From Prunella strophiata (Eukaryota > Chordata > Aves > Passeriformes > Prunellidae): a stretch of DNA of 64,000 nt. How positions within the stretch are numbered: the first letter of the stretch is position 1; every line of letters begins with the position of its first letter. Location: positions 24,710,597 through 24,774,596 of the forward strand of contig JAZBQD010000001.1 of the NCBI GenBank assembly GCA_036583965.1, read 5' to 3'. Below, piece by piece: positions 23,827 to 37,825 of the stretch. Under the pieces are notes generated by a model, which made no database searches, was not told the origin of the DNA, and saw only the letters and a list, made by a program, of their open reading frames with translations. A program made the position numbers and the translations under genes.

Positions 23827-26800
23827 ACACATGGAGTACAAGAAAGTAAGAACACACAGTGTGTTTAATTATTGAGCTTTCAGGGGTGCTGGGGTTAGCT
23901 GGTGTCTTAATTGCCTTGCAGTCATAATTAGACCATAGTGTGGGTCACAAATACTTGGAGAAGTGTTTGAGAAGCAAAACACCTTCACAGTACCTTCAGT
24001 AGGGTAGGGCTGGGCCTAGGTGACTGTAAATTACTGATCAGTGCCACTGATTCAGGTTTGCTTGGGCACAAACTGAGCAACTTTTCCAGTCTCCTAAATG
24101 CCCTGAAGTGCTCCCACATCCCAGCTGGGAGCCTGGAGCCTGCTGGATTGACTGATCCTTTCCCTTCCTCAGCCTCCAAACATCATAACTCCCTGCTCCT
24201 GAGCAGCCATGGCATGAGGAAAATTAGAACTTGGGAATGATTGTAGCAGGGGAGAAAAGTCTTCCTCAGAGATCCCATCAGCACAGGCTGAATCCCAGCC
24301 CAGGTCAATCCATGAGACCTTCCTTTGGGAAATGGAGAGCTGAGGATGAAATGCAGGGAGAAGCAGCACCCAAATCTCTGATTTAACTGGCAGGAAAGCC
24401 TCAGGGCATTGGAGCATGGCATGCCAGCAGGATTTAGAGGTGGGGAGGCATTGTGATGGGACATTGTTCCCTAAGGATGCCCACAGTCCCCTTGGACATG
24501 TCCTTGGGTTTGTTTCTCTGGTCTGTGCTTGTTTATTCTTGTTAATGGCTGAAAGCAGGGACAACTTGTACTGCATGAAGCCAATCACATCTTCTGTGAG
24601 CTGTCCTAAAACTTAATATTTTATTTCTTTTCTTATTTCTCCTCTTTCTGGATTCCTAAAAATCCTGCAATTCTTATCATTGTCCCTTGTATCTTGCTGC
24701 TTCAGAGTTTTAAAATATCTTGAGGTTAATATATACTTGTATGTATATACTTGTGTTGTGCTACATTGTTATTCACTGAAATAATACACTTTTCTGCATT
24801 TCAAGGCAAATGATTTCTAAACAAGAAATGTCAAGCTGAAATCTGAGGCTGGTTCTTTAATAACATATTAAGAATCAGTGGCAGTTCTGAAACACTTGTT
24901 TTCAAAATAGAAAATGTATCAAAGTGGATTGTGCCCTTGGGGGAAAATTATTTTTGGCAATTTGGTTTCTGCCAGCTCACCAGAAAGCTCTCAGTCAGTG
25001 AGCACTTTCCAGAACAGCACTAAATAGCTTTGGTAGGAGTTGCAAAATCTTGCACTAATTGGCTTGCCAAGGCCCCAGCTCACTCAGCAGAGAAAACTTG
25101 CTTTCACTAGGTGAGCAGAGCACTTCATTAATACTTTAAAAAGGTAAGTTAGTCTGTTCAGAGGACTGCAGGCTGCAAGGGAAAGGCTGTCACTGTTGGA
25201 GCTGCAGAGCTCCTGAAGCCATCTGTGGGGTCTGGGGTAATGCAGCTGCTGGCTGGAGTGAGTGTCCTTCCTTTGGGGTGGTCACACAGACACAAAGACC
25301 TGCTGAATTCCCCCTCCTTGGTGGTTTTCAGCTGTACATGTGAGGTGGGTGCAGAGGCACAGCCCTGCCATCCTTGCTGGCTGCTGACATTTACAAACAG
25401 AGGTCAGGAGGTGGGTGGGCATTTGCAGCAGCTCCTTTTGAGGTGCCCACCCCATTTGAGGGACTCCACACCCAGAGCAGCTCCAGCACATCCAGGTGGA
25501 TCTGCCCCAGCACCAGGGCTGTACAGGCAGGGAGAGGCAGGCTTGTCAATCTCTCTGCCTTCATTACAGATGTGAGGGGTGCTCAGGAGGTGGAATTTTC
25601 AGGTCACTCATGCCAGATTCACCCCTTGCATAAGTGAACTGCTGAGCTGCAGTTTTTCTGGAACTGTGCTGTCTTTGCTAATTTGATGCTCTGCCTCTTG
25701 GAGGAAACATAGATTTCCTGTCAAAATTGGCATTATCTATTCAGCAGAACTCACCTTTCTTCTTGATGAGTCACAAATTCTTCTGTGCAAAACAATGTCT
25801 TCAAGGATGTTGTCATCTTATGCTATACGTGGTGGTTTTGGGGTGAAATACATTTTAAGGAAACAAAAAAATAGTCTGCCCCATGCTTTATCAGCTCCAG
25901 GAAGATCCCAACCAGGAATGTACAGCCAGCAGAAATGGGGCTGTGCTGTTGGCCAGCCTGCCTACAGAATTTTGGTTGTGCATGAAGGCCCTGTTGGATC
26001 TCAGACATCCTGATGCTCTGCTCAAGTGGAGGACCTGCAGCCACAGCCAAATGAGAGTCCCATAACTGAATCCATCCTGGAATGCTTGGCTTGACACTGA
26101 ATTGGCATCATGGCAGTGGAAAATGTTGCTTAGAAATCTAGACTGCAATGGCAAATCTTTTACCTGCATTCTGTTTGCTCAGGGTCATGCAGGGTGGGAT
26201 TGCAGGAATTTTCAGCCACTTCCTCACAATTAGAATGGACTTAGTGAAGTCAGAGTTCAGTGGTGTAGGTCTTTATCCATGTTTTCCAAAATTTGTTAGA
26301 TCTAGTTGCAATATAATCTGCTTAAAATGAGCTTTACTTGAAGTCAAGCAGTCAAAAAATAATAAACAGAGTAGTTTTTTTAAGAGAAATCCTGTTGTGT
26401 TAAAAAAACCCAACTGTCAGGAAGCTGGCTGCTTTCAAAGAATTCTTCAAACTAATTATTTGGAATGTTAACTGACCTAACTATAACTTTCTTATTTCTA
26501 TGATTTCTTCCTTTTTTGTTTTGAAAGATTTCATTTTGATTCATTATGTTCTACCATAAAATGAAATTTGGGATGACAGGTTTTTGTATACAGTGTGTTT
26601 TAAATTATAAAAGGGAGGAATAAGCAGAGGTAAATACTTTAAGAAGTTTTTGATGATATTTTTGGCTCATGGAGTTTTTATTCTCAGGCATTTTTGAGAC
26701 CTGGAAGTTGAAGACAATGGCATTCTCTCTGTATCTCTGTATCCTTCCTTGTCCCAGCTTTTTTGTACTTTAATTTTACTTGTTCTGTCTTTAGTTGTGT

Positions 26801-28440
26801 TCTTATCTACACACTGTTCTGATCCCTATTTCCTTCTGCTTCTCTCTAAATAGCACAGATCATCTTATTTGTTAATATATTTAAAAATTCATATCAGAGC
26901 CTGAGGCCTTTAGATGAAAACATTGTGTTTCTAATAGGAGCTTCCTAAATACATTTTAGCTCCTGTCCATGCTGCCATAAACCAATGCACAAGTGCCTAG
27001 AATTGCTCCCTAGGGAATATTAAGAACTTGGATGTGGTTTGTAAGTCTTGTCTCTATGATGGGTGGGGACTTTTTGACTCCCCTGCACTGGAATTGCACT
27101 GAGTTACATCCCTTTGGGAAGGAGGTGAGCAGACTGCAGAGAAAACCTTTGCCTGTTTTCCTTCTTCAGCTCCTGCAGTTTTGGCTCACTGGGGTCTCAG
27201 GAAGGGAGGAGTTTGCTCTTCCACAATGAACAGCTTTTGGTGGCTGGGGGAGAAGCCTGGGGAGCACAGGGCAGGTCAGGAACACTCACCCAGCAGCCTG
27301 ACAGAGACTGAGGTCATGGGGAGAGGAGAGAAGAGCAAAGCCAGCTTGGGAAGAAATGGAGAAAGGATGAATTCTCCATGGGAACACACTAGTAAGAGCT
27401 GATCATCACCCAGCTGCAGGCTGAGCTGGATCAAGCCTGACTGCAAGGACATAAATGACAGGGGAGAGATGTTGCTGCATCCCTTTTCTTCTTAATGTGA
27501 ATCATTCTGGGTTCTGCCTCTTAAAATGCCTTTTGGTATTCCTAACTCCTCTGGATTTCAGAAACTCTTTTGGAGTCTCAGGGAGTGTGTGTGGATAGTT
27601 TGATAATTTCATTTAATTCCTGCCTGTTGGTGCCACAGCTGTGTTTTAGTGGCTGCCTGCACAGTGTCTGATGGCAAAGAAGGGCCCAAGCATTGGTGAA
27701 AGCACCAGCCATGGTGTGTGCTGAGGGTCCTGCATGGTGTGGGATAGCTCAGCCAGCCTCTCCCAGCCCCACACACTTGTCAGCCCTGCTCCATTTGGCT
27801 AACCCAGCCAGTTCTGACTGAAACAAGAAGGACTATCCCAAACAGTTCTGCCAGCAAAAGTGAGGTCCCCCAATTCAGCAAGAGCTGTCAGAGAGATGGT
27901 GGAAATAAGCTGAGGGCTGAGAGCAGTGGGTGAACCTCCTTTTTTGTTGTAGCTGATGTTACATCTGCAAACAAAAGGATGGTACAAACCAAAAGCACAG
28001 TCTGGATCACAGAGCTGTCAGATATTCCCACTGTTCCTGTGCAGGAGATGCCCAGGACCAGTGTGTGTTCAAACCAGCTGCAGGAGAAACAGGACAAGAA
28101 CAAGAGACAGCCTGCCATGATTCTGCAAGTTTGGTTTTGCCCTGTGAATGACTCCTTTGTTTATTGTCAGGCCCTGCACTTCCACACAGCAATCAACTCC
28201 CTGAAACTTAAATCAAATATTAAAATGAGTGGTTCATAAGTCATTCAAGTGTTAACTTAGCAGAATCTTTTAGCTTGCCCATTTTAACAAACTGTCATCC
28301 TGATGCTCCTGGCTTTGACACCTCCATGACAAGTAATTCCATGAGATAGATGTGTGAGTCCAGGGACCTTGGAGCACTTCAGCTGCCTCTGTTATGTTAC
28401 AAATATAGAAATTCCCTGTACTAAGTAGCTCTAATGTGAT
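23827..28440. other. Unique non-coding DNA, no gene seen
   Basis: About 4.6 kb with no supported gene. The region 25200-25640 is G+C rich with frames open on both strands (25225-25575 and 25374-25637 plus, 25282-25491 minus), again without domain content. The minus-strand frame 24169-24588 (139 codons) overlaps another minus frame in a different phase (24183-24464), which argues for compositional openness and not coding. Confidence 0.6.
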
Positions 28441-28745
28441 TCACCCCAACACACACAACTCTGCTCCACTGACATCAGAGGATGTGCAGGAGGGTGGCTC
28501 CAGGGCAGGTTTTAGATCCAGCAAAGCCTGGAGCTGCCCAGGGCACTGGGCTGCCTTGCCTGCCTCAGCTGGGGCAGGGAGAAGAGCTGGGAGAGCAGGA
28601 CAGGGATGAGCCAGCCATCCCTGCCCACCCCTGCTCAGGAAAGGCTCCCAGGTGGGCTGGGGCATTCCTGCAGTGCCAATTCCTCCTGCCCTGGCACACA
28701 GCTGGGAATGGCACAGGCAGCTCTGCCCCTCTGTGCAGGGGGTAG
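28441..28745. other. G+C-rich block with no CpG
   Basis: About 300 bases of clearly elevated G+C in which I can find no CpG at all. It is open in more than one frame (28441-28878 minus, 28482-28745 plus) but has no domain. A true promoter island would keep CpG, so this is the opposite: G+C enriched, probably by biased gene conversion, with CpG lost through germline methylation. Confidence 0.7.
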
Positions 28746-29989
28746 TGAATTTATGTGACTTGAGGGCAGGGAGTCCATAGGAGAAGCTGGGATGTTGGAA
28801 ACCAAAAGGATTCTTTTGTCCTGCTTCCCACAGATCTTTTGAAATCTTCATCCTTTTGGGAGAGTTTACAGAGTTCATTCAGTGAGTCTGTGAGTTCAGT
28901 CTGTGAGTCTGAGAGTAGCAAGGAGACAATAACAAGGCATCTTTCACCAAGTGCATCTGCAGTGTGGAGGGAAAACTGAAGAAAATTAGAGAGCTTTTGT
29001 ATTTATTACAGAAAGCTCTCTCTGCAGCACAGAATGAAGGTGTGATGGCAGCATGTGCTCCTGGACAGGAGCACCCTAGCAGGGCAGCTGGTGGCTGTGA
29101 CTGAAGAGGTGTTGGCACAAGTTGTGACACACGTGGTAGCTGCAGCACAAAATCCTTCCAGGCACCAGCCACCTAGCAGAAGTTGGAGTACAAGCAATGT
29201 TTGTGCCTTTTTTTAATGGTGTAGAAGCATCAGGCAGTGTACCAGAAAGGTGACTCCAGTTTCTATCCATTTTTGTAGGGAAAAATTACTGCCAGACCTT
29301 ACAAACTTTGCCTGGATGTAATGCAAGATAAAACAAAGTCTGCTCTCTACATGTTGGATGCCAAAGAAAACTGAACATAAGGGACACATTTTAATTAACT
29401 GCTACAGTAATTTATTGAGGAAAGTGATTTGTTGATCACTACTCACAGTCTTTAAATAAGAATTTGCTTTCTAAGAGGAGTGCTTTTAGCTCAGCCACAT
29501 TTTATGCCTTTTGGTAAAGGAATTGCTGGGGAGCATTCCACATACCCTCAAGCAGATCTGATGAGGTGGTTACCACAGTTCTTCCTGCCCTTAAAATTAA
29601 AAATTGTTAGCATCTCCTGCTCATACATTTCAGGCTAAAATGAAAAGATAAAGCATGCTGTGTGTAATGAGGTATTGTATTTTATTCTAAATCTGTTTGT
29701 TCATTTTTTGTTGGAGAGGCAGCTAAGGCATCTCCAAGCTTAAGTGATGAGTTGAGCTTCTCAGGTGAAAATCAGAATTTTCTGACCTTTCTACAAGAGA
29801 AGTAAAACTTGGTGGGACCAACTCTTACATCTCTGACCTCTCTGGTTCCCCAGCACTGAACTTATATTTCCAAATTCTCTTTCTAGTGCAGCTGGGGCAG
29901 TGGAAATGTGGGTGTCTAGAAAAAGGAAGCTCATAACTGGCTGAGGATGTCATCTAGACTTACCCAGAAGAGTCACTGCTGTTCATGTC
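28746..29989. other. Unique non-coding DNA, no gene seen
   Basis: No exon or known repeat. A small near-tandem repeat of AGTCTGTGAGT occurs at about 28885-28910. The interval from 29380 becomes AT-rich with TTTTAATTAA-type cores leading into the enhancer-like block that follows. Confidence 0.55.
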
Positions 29990-30420
29990 ATTAAAATAGC
30001 TGGGATGATTTTGCCAATATTTTTGTCTTCTCCCTCCTGCAGAATGATGCCAGTTGTAGGTGAAGTGCTTGTATAGATGATTTATTAATATTAATGGGTT
30101 ATTGAGCAGGGATTGATGCTGATCAGACCATTTGCTTCATATGCACTGCTTCAGTTATGTTATCACTGTAAACCTTCCTATTAATTAGCTTAGAAGGAGT
30201 AATTTCCCAACAGATTATAGGAGCCAGCATGTAATGAATGTTTCTGACATTAAAAATCTTTATTGATGGAAATTATCTGCATTAGCTATCATCTGGAATA
30301 AAATATAGCTATTACAGATTACAGATATACCTTTTGATCAGCTTGTAGTAAACAATGAAAAAATATTTATCACATCCTGTCACTTTGATTTGATAAGTTT
30401 GCTTAAAATTTATAAAAGTT
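29990..30420. promoter_or_regulatory. Candidate conserved non-coding element (enhancer-like)
   Basis: AT-rich, repeat-free sequence with many homeodomain-type cores (TTAATATTAATG, TATTAATTAGC, GTAATGAATG, CATTAGC) and a GATTACAGAT pair at about 30315-30330. Its texture differs from the G/C-richer TG/CA-rich DNA around it and resembles conserved developmental enhancers. Nothing in the window shows which gene it might serve. Confidence 0.3.
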
Positions 30421-33400
30421 TGTCTCCATATACTTGAACAAACTTGGCTTGTTTGAGGTGAACTAATTTTTATTGAGCCAAGGCAAAGGGAAAAAAAAGT
30501 TTCTTCAAGTTATTCTTTAGGAGAAATTATTTTTATATTATTCTGTGAAAAAGATCTGGATTTGGATGGATTTGAGACAAGAGAAGCCTGCTGTTTGTTA
30601 GTTACTCTGTGCAAGCTGGTAGCTCTATTACATATGGATTTTGCTAATAGGTGGGTATGACTTTTTTGGGTCACATGGATTGCTTTTACATTAATTCTGG
30701 GGCTTTTGCATTGAATGTGCCTGCAGAGGTTTTCAAATCTGTGACTGGAAGCTTTTCCCCAACAGTTTTCCTTCTCAGCTGGAGAAAATTGTGTGTTGCT
30801 ATTTCAAAGTCTTACTGGCAAGGCACTTTGGTCAGTACAGCATGATTCTCCTCTCCTTTGAAAGAGAATTTCTCACCAGATGGGAGCATACTTGTCATTT
30901 GAATCTTTCAAGTTCCCTTTGAAATTCTGAGGCAGCTAATTTGCAAAAACCAGGGATGTGCAGCTCCTGTGCATTCAGTGAGCTGTTAGAGATTCATTTT
31001 TGACTGTCTCCCTCCTGTCTGTGTCACCAGGTTTCCTCTGGGTGTGACTGGGGGCTACTGCTATCTTAATCATGTGAGGAAACTGCTTTTAGCTGCTGTA
31101 TCAAAAATATCTCAGTGGATTTTCTTATAATTGTTACCTTTTAGAAGAGACAAGAATCAGAAATTATGATTTGTGAAACTCTGCTTTTCCTCTGAATGAT
31201 TTTGAATAATCCATTGCAGTAGAAATCATGGAGTAGTTACAGCCTCACAAACAAAAGCCATATTTATAATCTAGTAGCTCATGGTGTAGACTTGCTTGAG
31301 TTTACATTATCTGTGTAAAAGACTAGGGTGTGCAAAAACAAACATGAACTTATGGAATTGTATTTATTTTTCTCTGGTATTCTAGCAAGCCACACATAAA
31401 TCCAATGTTTATCTTCCTAGATATTGACCTGTAAACTTATGACACCTGAGCAGGCATTAGTGATCTTGGTCAGCTTAAAGGACTTTTTTTGCATCTGTTG
31501 CACACTGAGCCTCAGAGTGTGTACAACTAAGTAGCCTCTAGATGATGAGAGGGAGGAGCTAGAACAATGGGAAATGATGCTCTCTCCTCCTAAAAGTCAG
31601 TGAGGCTGGATCCTCCCTTCATTTCCCCTCACAGCAAATAGAATTTCTTCACTCCCACTCTCTTTATCTTGAGCTTCTCTTTCCCTGTGGTGGCCTGAAC
31701 AATGAAGGAACTTCCCCTACAACTCCAGACATTCACTTGGCTGATCTTTCAGCAAACCCAAACTGCTGAAATGAAGAGGGAAAGGTGTGAAAGCAAACCA
31801 TCCCTCTGCAGCAACCCATCCTGATGGATTCTGGGCAAGAGCTGGGGTGTTTGATGGACTCTCAGATCCTGCAGCCCCCTGAAACAAATCTCTCAGTCCA
31901 CCCATATCAAAAGAGATGATCAGAGCACAGTCCTGACAATCCTCTCTTTGAAGGTTTCTCCCTTTCTTTTCAGCAAGTTTGAGCTTTTGTCTTCATCTTT
32001 TTTTCAATGGGATCTGGAGAAATGGTTTTTCTCCCCCATGGGGGGATGGTTTTGGTGAAGCAGCACTGTTCTGTGTTAATGGAAACTGGAAAGGTGCTAT
32101 TTTTCCTTAATTTCATCAGAGTGATTTATCTGTCTGCACACATCACTGGCTCCTTCCAACAATGGCAGGTGACATATGCAATAAAAGCTGGGTCTTCTGT
32201 CCTTTTACAAAGATCCAGGGATTTGTAAACTCCCCATTGTGCCAGGCCTGTGGTGAAGAGAGAACTTGTCACTGTGCTTTGTAAACACTGGCTCTCATTG
32301 CACACTTCATAACCTTCACACCTGGCTCATAGGAGCCACATCCTCCCCACATTAGAAAGGTGGTAGAGTTTTCAGGAGCTGTAGATTAATTACAAAACAA
32401 CCCTTAATACAATAAATCTACCATGAGCCAAGGAATAAATAATGTCTTTGGGCTGCCTGCTCAGTGCTTGTGTGTTCCTTCAGGTGCACTTGTAGCAGTT
32501 ATTAATAATAATCATCATCACAGCACAGCTGTCAGTGGGTACAGCAATGTCTGCAGCCTGGAACTTCTCATCCTTGTGACAAGGTGTTGAATTTAATTAG
32601 AGAAGCTTTGTTTTTGTTTGTATTTACCTGTTGTGGAAAAAGGTAAAGGAATGAAAAGCAGTGTGAATCCATGGGATGGCAAACAGGAGCTCTTCTCCTC
32701 TGAGCATTGCAGTGGGTTTATTTTGAATGTGTCAAACAGGTAGGGACTGACAACCCTGTGTTGGTCCAAATCCAGTCTGGGCTTCAAGCTGCTTGTTGTA
32801 AGCAGCAGCAAGACCAAAGCTCCCCAAAATCACCTTTTAGCAATCCCAGACTTGGTATTTGGTGTAAAACAGGATGGGGAGGAGGGCTGGTGTTTGTTCA
32901 CACCCAGGTTTTTGGTGGTTTTCCCCCCCTGAGCAGAGCAATCTGTATGCAGCTCCTCAGGCCAGCCTGCTGCCACCCACCCACCTCCCTGAGCATGTTC
33001 AAACAGCCTTTGCACACATGGGGCCTTCAGCTGGGAGAAAAACAATAAAATAATAGCTTTAAAAAAATGTTCAGTTTCAGTTGGGAGGAAGGTGGAAAAG
33101 ATGAGAGGGGTTGAAATATTATGGGTTGTCAGAGACTCAGCAGGAAGCTCAGAAGGAAGAGAGGAGGATGTGGATTGAAGAAACTGGAGCCCTGAGGGCA
33201 ATCCTCTAAAAATGTGTTAGAACAGCACTGCCAGTAATGGTATTCTCAAGACATGCAAGTCCTGCACTCTTAATTAAAAAGTGCCAGGGGTAAGGTGCTC
33301 ACCTTGAAACTCATTATCTATTAAAATAATTTCTTTCATTTTCTACTGCTAAGGACTTGTTTTAAACTGAAGTAAGAGTTGGAGTCTGAAATGACATTTT

Positions 33401-36400
33401 CTTGTTGTTCTCAGGGCCAGTTCTTTCAGAGGCAGGGTACAAAAGTTCTAGAGTACAGCTAATAGAACCTGGTTTATTTAGGGTATATATTTATGGTTTA
33501 CCAATTATTTAGTGCCTCTTAGTTTAATAATATTCTTCTTCTCCTCCCAAAATAGGAGAGATTTAATCATAACTCTAGTTTGAAGTGCCTGTGTGTATGG
33601 GTGTGTGTTTATATATACATATATCTTTGGGCACTACTGTGGTTTGGGGGCTGCTTTAGGGACCTTGTGCTGAAGTGGCTGAGGTCTAACTAAACCAAAA
33701 AACACAGAAAAATAGAGAACAATAACTTTTCAGAACAGACTGAGAACAGAAGCATGAAAAATTCAGTGACATATAAAATTAGATGCAGAATCTTATACAC
33801 ACACAAGGCTTATTGAATATGATTATTGGTTAATACATTTCCCCCTGATTATTATGAAATGAGAGAAGATTTTATACTGGGATTAGGAGTCTGATATTCT
33901 CTTCTTAAAGTTCAGAGCAAATAGTTGAAAAACTAGAAAAAGGACAACCCAGGAGAATTGACTCCCAGGACAGAGATAAGGTCTCTGTCAGTCAGAGGCT
34001 GAAGCCCAGGGGATGTGGTGATTATTGAGTGATTCACATCAATCTGCTGCAGAGCAGAAGAGAAAGAGAAGTTGAAGACTGGGAGGAGCAGTAGGGTGTT
34101 ACAGCTTTAAGGCCTACCTTACTTATCTCTGGGCTCACATTGAATCCAGAGTTCAGTTCAGCAGTTTGCAAAATCAATCTCTCTGTTCCTGATTCACCTT
34201 CAGATCCTTCAGCAGCTCTTCATTAATTAACCCTGTGATTTGGGAATAAGACAGCCACGTGTGTCTGAAGACAGCAACCAGTAGCAAAGTGTTGCTCTGA
34301 TTTCTTCTGGGCTCTGTTTGCCCAGTTATCTCAGTTATCCCACAAAGCAGGAGCTGGGTGAGCAGTGAGCTCAGTGACCCTTCTGCAGCTCCATGCACTG
34401 CTGGGAGTGCCAGCACTCCTCTGACTGCTGCTATTGAGACTGGCAGAGTAACTGGCTTGCTCAAACTGATAAATACTTCGTGCTTCCTGAGCTGTACAGC
34501 AGCAACAGGAATTAGTCTGGTCCTTTTTTGGTTTCCCTTCAGCCCTGCCAGAAGGCAGGAAGGTAACTGCCCCCCAGAAGCCATGGGTGCTGAGGCAGGA
34601 TGCTCCCTCCTTGGCAGGGGACCAAAACCTGACAGCATCCAGCCATGAGCTCAGCAAGGATGAGGCTGGGGCAAGCCACTGAGCATCTTTGATGGTTTGG
34701 TAACACCCCTTAAGCAGGGAGACAAACAGCAATACTTGACACTTGAAGCTTGCTCTTCCCTCTAGCTTTTCCCCTGTTTCCCTTCAGTAAGTTGCAAATC
34801 CAAAGTTTGTTTTGTTGTTGGCTATTTCTCTTTTTCTTCTTTTTCTTGGTGGTATTGAGCAGTGTTGCTGTGTCTGGCTGTGTGAAACAAATGAACAGGA
34901 AAGAATCCTGACTCATTCTGGGAGGAAGGGAGATGGCAGCTGCTTGATTTCACCAGTGGGAGCTTCTCTCCAGACTTCATTAATCCTTAATCCTGTCAGC
35001 CTGGGACAGAAGGAATCACACAGCTCTTTTAGGGGCACAAAATTAATGTAATCCATGCTCTGAATGCCAGGCGTTGGGCTGAGGAAAGGGGCTCATGGCT
35101 GGTCCAGAACACACTAAATTCCACTAAAGAACTAAAGAGGTTCTTTCACCTAAGCAGTCCCTGTGTTTTGTCCTCACTGTATCAGCACTCTCAGGAGCAA
35201 AGCCTGTCCCTGGCACTGAGCTACAGGTCTAGGAACAAGACATTTCTGGAATTTTAAGGTTCATTTCTCCCCAGCTCACTACACTTCTTCGTTGTCTTTT
35301 TGACCTGCTCATGAAAGGAGGAAGTTATTCTTTAAGGCCACTTATGAGCAACTTCAAGCCTGTGCTCACTAGGAGCTACCACTCAAGTCTGTGTTCTGTC
35401 ACTGCTTTATACTTCAAAATCAGTCCTTAGTGTGTCATTTAAAATCTGGTTTTATGCAAAAATTTCCAATGTACTTGAAAGCCTTGGAATGACCTGATTT
35501 TGTGGGATATAGCATTGCTTAAGGTAAGCACTAAAGAAAGTTTCAGGCACTTTCTTTGTGTCTCTTTAGCTTCTGTCCACACCAAAATACTGTGTAGTTT
35601 ATGTAGTTTTTCTGAAAAGCAAGACAATCTAATTTACTTAAATATTTAAATAAGTTTCTGCATGCTTACTTTTAAGGGCTAAAAGGCAAATAACTCTCAG
35701 CACGTTCTAGAGCAGTGTCTGTTTGGCAAAGAGTGGCTGCATTTGTAGGGGGTGGGCCAGTGGTCAGATGTATAACAGGATTAAACCCTGGATAATGGAT
35801 ATATCTGTGTGGTTGGGGGCAGATATGCACATTTTTTACCCATGCTCAAAGCTGACTGGGTCCTGCTGGGGAGTCTTGGTGCTTCTCTTCAGCAGGAGGA
35901 AATGCAATTCCATCCTGTTGACAAAAACACTTCAAGAACCCTTGGCTTGATATGATTAGTTATTGCTGTGGAGGTATATAAAAAGTCACCTCAATTAAAT
36001 GTGCCCTAGTTTATCAGTTTTTCCTTTTATTTTAATTTTTTTGGTTGGTTCATTGTGTTTTGTGGTTATTTTTTCATTCTACATTGAAAATCTCAATCAA
36101 GGCATCATCACTTTACATTTTAAATTAGAACCATGATTTTTTTTTTTCCCATGTTAAAGAGAAATGTTAAAAGGTTTGACCAGATGTACTTATAGAAAAC
36201 CTCATGTGTTCTTAGTGGAATAACAGGAATGTGACTCTATCATAATTTTCAAATTATGTAGTTCACCTTGGGGCAAGCAGTGTGAGAAAGAAAGCAGCAA
36301 GGACCTGGCATAGTGAAAACTTACTACTTGTCTTTTGTGATGAAGAGCAAACATTCCTTTGGCCCTACACATTTCTGATTGCTCATCCCAGGTTCTGGGA

Positions 36401-37629
36401 GCTGGTGGTCTGGGGGGCATCCCATTTGCAGCCTCATGATAAGCAGCTGTTTCCTTGGTGAATTCAGTTCTGAAAGTGAGATAATCCCATTTGAATGGAG
36501 CTGCAGACACACACTCATTCAGCCAAGCAAGGAGAAAAGAGGGGAAAAGAAAGATTTCCCTCTGTGTCTTCCTTTGAGCTCTGCCATGATTCAAGGACAG
36601 ATAAAAATCTTGGCCTTGTTTCTCTCCTTCTTGTTTGTGGCCCTTGATAGCTTTGTAAGTCTGTTATTTTGCTGGAAATCAGACTCACTTCACTCTCCTT
36701 GGTGTAATTCTTGCATCTGTAAAGCTCAGACTGTGCCAACACACAGGCTTTTCATTCTGATTCAGCAAGGAATACAGCCTAGTGTTTAATTTAAAGCATA
36801 TTTTAAGCCCACCTGTATTCAGCAGAGCTCTCAAGCTGTTTGTATGGAGGACTTGCAGTGCCCAAGAGTGGGAAAACTCCTCATGGTATTGGGAATGTGT
36901 GTGCACATTCCAGGAGCCCATCTCTGACTTATCAGATGCCACAGCTGTTCAGCAATTTTACAATAATTTTTTAAATCTTTTTCACCTTCATTTTAGAAGG
37001 AGAGAAAGCTTTTGTATTTCACTTTATTTTTCCTCCTACCCCTTCTCTATTTTTACATTTTCTCAAGTTGTGTCAATTTGGGTGACCCTTTCTCTGGGTG
37101 CAGATTTCTTGCACCAGCTGCCTGAGCAGGTTGGTGTGCAAGCCAGACTGCTCTTTTCCCAGCTTCCTCATGCTCTGATCCATCAGCACTCCCTGGGTTG
37201 TGGTTTCTCATCTCTGCACTCCCCACAGGGCTGTGCATGGACATAAACCAAGGTCTGAGTGAGCCTCAGCCTTGCTCTGAGTGAACTTGGGAATATCCAC
37301 TGAGGAACAGACATGGACATGGTGCTAAACAATGCCTCTATGGAAGGTAGACAGAAGAAATTGTAGGTTTTTTTCCTTTTAATTTTTTTTTTAATGACAA
37401 AAGGCCCAGAATATTGTTGGCATACAGAGAGAGTGGGAGGATGGGATGGCAGCTGGCCAGGCTCAGCTGCTTTACACCAGGAACAGAAGGAGCACAGGAT
37501 TGAGGAGCACTCACAAAATATTGAGGCCCCCTCTGGGGAATGCACATCCTGGTAAAGAGAAATGTTCCAAAATGTTTATGGCTTAGACCTGGTTTACTGT
37601 AATTTAGGTTGTATGAGGGGAGAAGGTGA
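30421..37629. other. Unique non-coding DNA, no gene seen
   Basis: About 7.2 kb with no supported gene. At 34174-34732 three frames are open across the same bases (34174-34638 and 34331-34732 minus, 34358-34648 plus), which rules out reading any of them as coding on length alone. The frames at 36202-36594 minus and 36379-36789 and 36782-37246 plus likewise overlap. A short TATATA stretch lies at about 33611-33625 and a T run at 36137-36147. Confidence 0.6.
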
Positions 37630-37825
37630 TCACCCCAGGAGGTGATCAGGCACTGGAGCAGGGTCCCCAGGGAATTGGTCACAGCACCAAGGCTGACAGA
37701 GCTCAAGGAGGGTTTGGACAATGCCCTCAGGCACAGGCTGTGATCCCTGGGGTGCAGGGCTGGCAGCTGGACTCGGATGAACCTTGTGTGCCCTTCCAAG
37801 TCAGGATATTCCCTGATTCTATGGC
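37630..37825 (+). mobile_element. CR1 LINE, 3' end fragment
   Basis: The plus-strand text follows the 3' untranslated tail of an avian CR1: GGAGGTGATCAGGCACTGGA, then TCACAGCACCAAGGCTGACA, AGAGCTCAAGGAGGGTTTGG, and near the end CCTTCCAAGTCAGGATATTC with a degraded GATTCTATGG. The last piece is the remains of the short ATTCTATG repeat at CR1 3' ends. It is a typical 5'-truncated insertion with no coding part left. The minus-strand 196-codon frame 37338-37928 is simply the antisense of this element and its flanks. Confidence 0.9.

Noticed and set aside
34174..34732. Overlapping frames of 154, 133 and 96 codons
   Set aside because: Three different frames are open at once, which points to low stop-codon density and not to selection on one frame.
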